A stretch of DNA of 64,000 nt, taken from contig NC_068569.1 in assembly GCF_025698545.1 (NCBI RefSeq), positions 15,376,001-15,440,000 on the forward strand, given 5' to 3'. The notes under the pieces were generated by a model. That model did not search any database and was not told the origin of the DNA. It was given only the letters and a program-made list of their open reading frames with translations. Source of the DNA: Gossypium raimondii. Taxonomy: Eukaryota > Streptophyta > Magnoliopsida > Malvales > Malvaceae. The position numbers were made by a program, and so were the translations under genes. How positions within the stretch are numbered: position 1 is the first letter of the stretch; every line of letters begins with the position of its first letter. Positions 60,932 through 64,000 of this stretch are shown piece after piece.

Positions 60932-62942
60932 AGTACTTATGCTAAACGTAAGAATTATTTGCATGGATTTGTCATATCCAAATGCAAAGAAATTATCATG
61001 GAAGCTACAGCAATCTTCTATGCTAGAGCGCATATGTAAAAAAGGTGCACTCATATGACTTTTGGTTATTTACTTTGCTTTACCGCATATCTTGAGAACT
61101 TTGCGTATCATGTTTATTCTTCTGGCAATTAATTTGTATAATCATTATTTATATTATATAAATTATTTGTGTAGCTTTTGTGAGAAGCTTAAGCTGATGA
61201 TTTGATGGGACGCTGGTCGCTGAAGAATTAAATTTATTTACACTCATGAGTGGCTAATGGGATATTCTTCTATCCCATCCAAGTCCTGCTTTTGACAGAG
61301 AAAGATGTAGAGCATTTGCAAGGATTTTTACTTTTTTGCCGGTATGCATAACATCTTTTATATTATCCCATTATTAGTTGAGATCCTTTTCATGCCCTTC
61401 TCACTTAAAAATCATTTAAGCCTACTGCATTTGCTTAAAACTTAGTTGTTACTTTTGCAGAAGCTTCAGGAAGTCCTGCAAGGACTTGGAACTTGAATTC
61501 GTCCAGTTTAATTACTGCAGTGGATCATGTCTTCTTTCGAGGACTCTTGGCTAGACCTACTAAATAGATCTTAAAAGGTACTCTAATTACAGGCATATTG
61601 CATTCAGAAGTGGGCTTACGGCGTCTTGTTACAAGAAACTTCCGATTGTCCCTTGCGATAGGCCTTGCCAATTGTAGAGCATCACGGTCATAAAGCACGG
61701 CGTATTTTCCATCCGTGCTTAAATCAACAAGGAATAATATACTTCGCTGAATGAAGGGTACTTGTCAAGATGATGTGAAATATATCTTTGTCGAGATTCA
61801 ATTTAAACCTGGAAATTCCAGTGAAACATATATTCCAAGGTTGTGCTGCCTGCATTTGGCTTTGAATTTCACCTATCCTGTATGAAACCTCACGTTTTTC
61901 TTTTCCATTATAAATGATGAATTTACAATTCTAATTTCCTGAGTTGATCTTTTACGGCGTCCTAATTGTTGATGAAATATCCTCCATCGAAAATCTTAAT
62001 TTGCGATCCAATGCAAAAGGAACAGAGGCGGTAATTGGGACTGTTTCCATTGGCTCATCTAATGATGACAAATTTTCTCCCGTCTGTCAAACAAAAATAT
62101 TCGAAGAATATTTGCTGCTGCAGAGATTAGAAAGAAAGCCCTGATAGACTTGGAATTTGACGAGAGTGGCTGTTTGAGTGGATACTAAGATGCTGAATTC
62201 CACATTATCTAGCAATGCAATCTGGCAGAAGATGCGGCTGCAAAATAACTTTATCAACAACGACCAGGACACAAAAATGTTAAAGCTGATTTGCCTCATT
62301 TCTAATATCACTCTCAAAAGGTGCTTACATAACATAAAAGAGCAAGCTTATCAGTTACCATCGAGTGTACCAGAAACTACATTGGCAGAAAGTTTTCTTT
62401 GCATCAAATCACTGTCAGAATCGCTGCCAATTCGGTATATTGGTTATACTATCTCCTGAAATGGAAAGAAGAAAAGAAACGGAAAAAATGTTCCATGAAT
62501 TGGATGCAGTTGCTTGACAAAGCAGAAACCCGCTGCTTAACCATTAATAATAAGCAATAATCAACGTTTCAGTTAAGGTTCTTGACATGACTGACAAAGG
62601 AGAAAGTTAATTTGAAATCGATTTTAATTGCTGACGAGGGGGGAAGAACGCATCTTCAAATTCAGGGAATTCATGATTTATGATTCTCCCCCATGTCCGT
62701 GCACAGTTTCCCGAAATTTCGCATCTCAATATCCTGACCGTCAAAAAGGGTGGAACATTTCTTGGCAGAAGATAAGAGCTCTTTTCATCAAGACACTGCT
62801 TTTGGTGCATCTGATTCCTTTCCTTTGAATTGTTTCCCTTCAAAGTGGAAAACAGAATAAGCTTCTTCAGCAGTATGCAGGCTTTGAAAACTATATTTTT
62901 AGTCCATAATATTCAACTCAAAAATACCCCCTCTTTTCTGCT
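60932..62942. other. Intergenic region between PPR and lectin genes
   Basis: The first few hundred bases are probably the PPR 3' UTR. The rest (61400-62460) is less AT-rich than most spacers here and carries small open frames (61944-62144, 62178-62459) with no recognised domain. It may hold an unrecognised non-coding transcript or decayed gene; I cannot support a call. Confidence 0.4.
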
Positions 62943-62950
62943 TATAAATA
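62943..62950 (+). promoter_or_regulatory. TATA box of the jacalin-lectin gene
   Basis: TATAAATA lies about 100 bp upstream of the inferred ATG at 63050, the usual plant spacing. Confidence 0.6.
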
Positions 62951-63049
62951 CATATCATATATCTCAGCCACTTACTCAGTGCCGTTCTAAACCAACTTCT
63001 TACGCCTGTACTGGTCACCTTAACCTGCCAAGTCTTTGCTCCTTCAGAA

Positions 63050-64000
63050 ATGGTAACCAACAGTATTTAAGTTTTACCATTGGTTTTCGATTGATTGATT
63101 GGTTTTCTGGTTAATTAAATTCTCCTCCACGATGTTGGCAGAGTACTGAGGATGATAAGAAGCCTGTATCAGTTGGACCATGGGGAGGCCAAGGCGGCAC
63201 TTCTTGGGATGATGGAGTTTACTGCACGATAAGGCAATTGGTGATAGCTCATGGATCCGGCATTGACTCGGTCCAGATTGAGTATGATACTAAAGGGAAC
63301 TCTCTTTGGTCAAGGAAGCATGGAGGAAATGGAGGCTCTAAGACAGATAAGGTCAGTGTTTCATCTCTTGATTTGGCTAACAAGTTCTTAAGCACTTTTT
63401 AAGCTTTTCATATGAAGCAAGTTTACAATTTTCCATGCATTGAAATTCCTCAAAACAACTACTGACTACTGTACTTAATATCAAGTTTACATTAAATGGT
63501 AATTTAACAAACTTTAGTAAGTGTTCTTTAGTCATCTCAAGCTTAGGTTGATCGAAAAAGGTATGGTTCTTTTAGATTTTCCTTCAAATTTTCTGGAGAT
63601 GTTTAAAATACATAGCATTCATTGAATTCTGTATTGAGTTTTGAGGTTCAGCATGAAGTGGCAGATCTTTCTTAATTCTTATAGATTGCTATATATATAG
63701 TTCACAGCAAAATTCAGTTGGCTGATATTCGTTGTGCAATATAAATTCCTTTAGGTCAAACTTGATTTTCCAGATGAGTTTCTTACTTCAATCCATGGGT
63801 ACTATGGGAGCCTGAACCAACGAGGACCAATTATTGTTCGTTCGCTAACTTTCCATAGCAACAGGAAAGCATATGGACCCTTTGGTATTGAACAAGGAAC
63901 TAGTTTCTCAATGAACAAAGGCAAGATTGTTGGATTCCGTGGGAGGAGTGGTTGGTATTTGGATGCAATTGGAGTGTATTCAAAGCCAGTCCTAAAACTA
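63050..64000 (+). CDS. Jacalin-related lectin, 5' part (cut by window end)
   Basis: Exon 1 contributes only the ATG (63050-63052), followed by a GT donor. Exon 2 is 63142-63351 and exon 3 runs from 63755 past the window edge. The protein starts M-STEDDKKPVSVGPWGGQGG and continues TSWDDGVYCTIRQLVIAHG, VQIEYDTKGNSLWSRKHGG, then SLTFHSNRKAYGPFG and GWYLDAIGVYSKP, covering one whole jacalin fold (about 150 residues). The GPWGG start and GWYLDAIGVY carbohydrate-loop segment are diagnostic. Family members of this type often have two or three such domains in tandem; more may follow outside the window. The mannose-specific subgroup and the Arabidopsis At1g19715 resemblance are inferred. It is next to the DYW7-like gene, as in Arabidopsis. 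Confidence 0.88.

Overview
The window is nuclear DNA from a flowering plant, most likely a eudicot and probably cotton or a close relative in the Malvaceae. The signs are intron-split plant genes with GT-AG borders, AT-rich spacers, plant-only families (DREB, DYW-type PPR, jacalin lectin, LON-domain plastid protein, plant mobile domain) and Ty3/gypsy LTRs about 3 kb long. The genus is inferred from general resemblance, not from a search.

Layout. 1-4.5 kb: a possible gene 3' end, then old DNA-transposon debris. 4.6-11.1 kb: two tandem purple acid phosphatase genes (+) with matching eight-exon structure; the second is one base short in two exons. 12.1-12.8 kb: a DREB2D-like AP2 factor (-). 14.07 kb: a tRNA-Leu(AAG). 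14.9-17.2 kb: an XBCP3-like papain protease with a granulin tail (+). 17.7-18.6 kb: a plastid LON-domain protein (-). 19.5-36.5 kb: a repeat block with a roughly 9.9 kb head-to-head LTR-retroelement composite (5-bp TSD TTGGG) set inside an older small transposon, then two solo LTRs with perfect TSDs. 36.65-37.8 kb: a decayed thioredoxin h gene (+). 38.3-42.5 kb: an 18-exon BGAL5-like beta-galactosidase (-). 44.4-57.9 kb: a small gene-fragment-carrying inverted-repeat element, two LINE remnants (one split by a gag-bearing LTR element), and a 3.3 kb foldback transposon with 1.24 kb arms around a plant mobile domain gene fragment. 58.3-60.9 kb: an intronless 890-aa DYW-type PPR gene (+). 63.0 kb to the edge: a jacalin-related lectin (+), cut by the window end.

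The host genes do not form one pathway. They do look like an ancestral gene block: from memory, the LON, thioredoxin h, DYW7 and jacalin order matches Arabidopsis At1g19740-19730-19720-19715, thioredoxin h next to BGAL5 matches At1g45145-At1g45130, and DREB2D near LON matches At1g75490-At1g75460. The phosphatases probably scavenge phosphate, and each has a PHR1-type site about 110 bp before its start codon. The most unusual features are the LTR palindrome, the foldback element carrying a plant mobile domain, and the thioredoxin relic whose CxxC centre has become SxxC.
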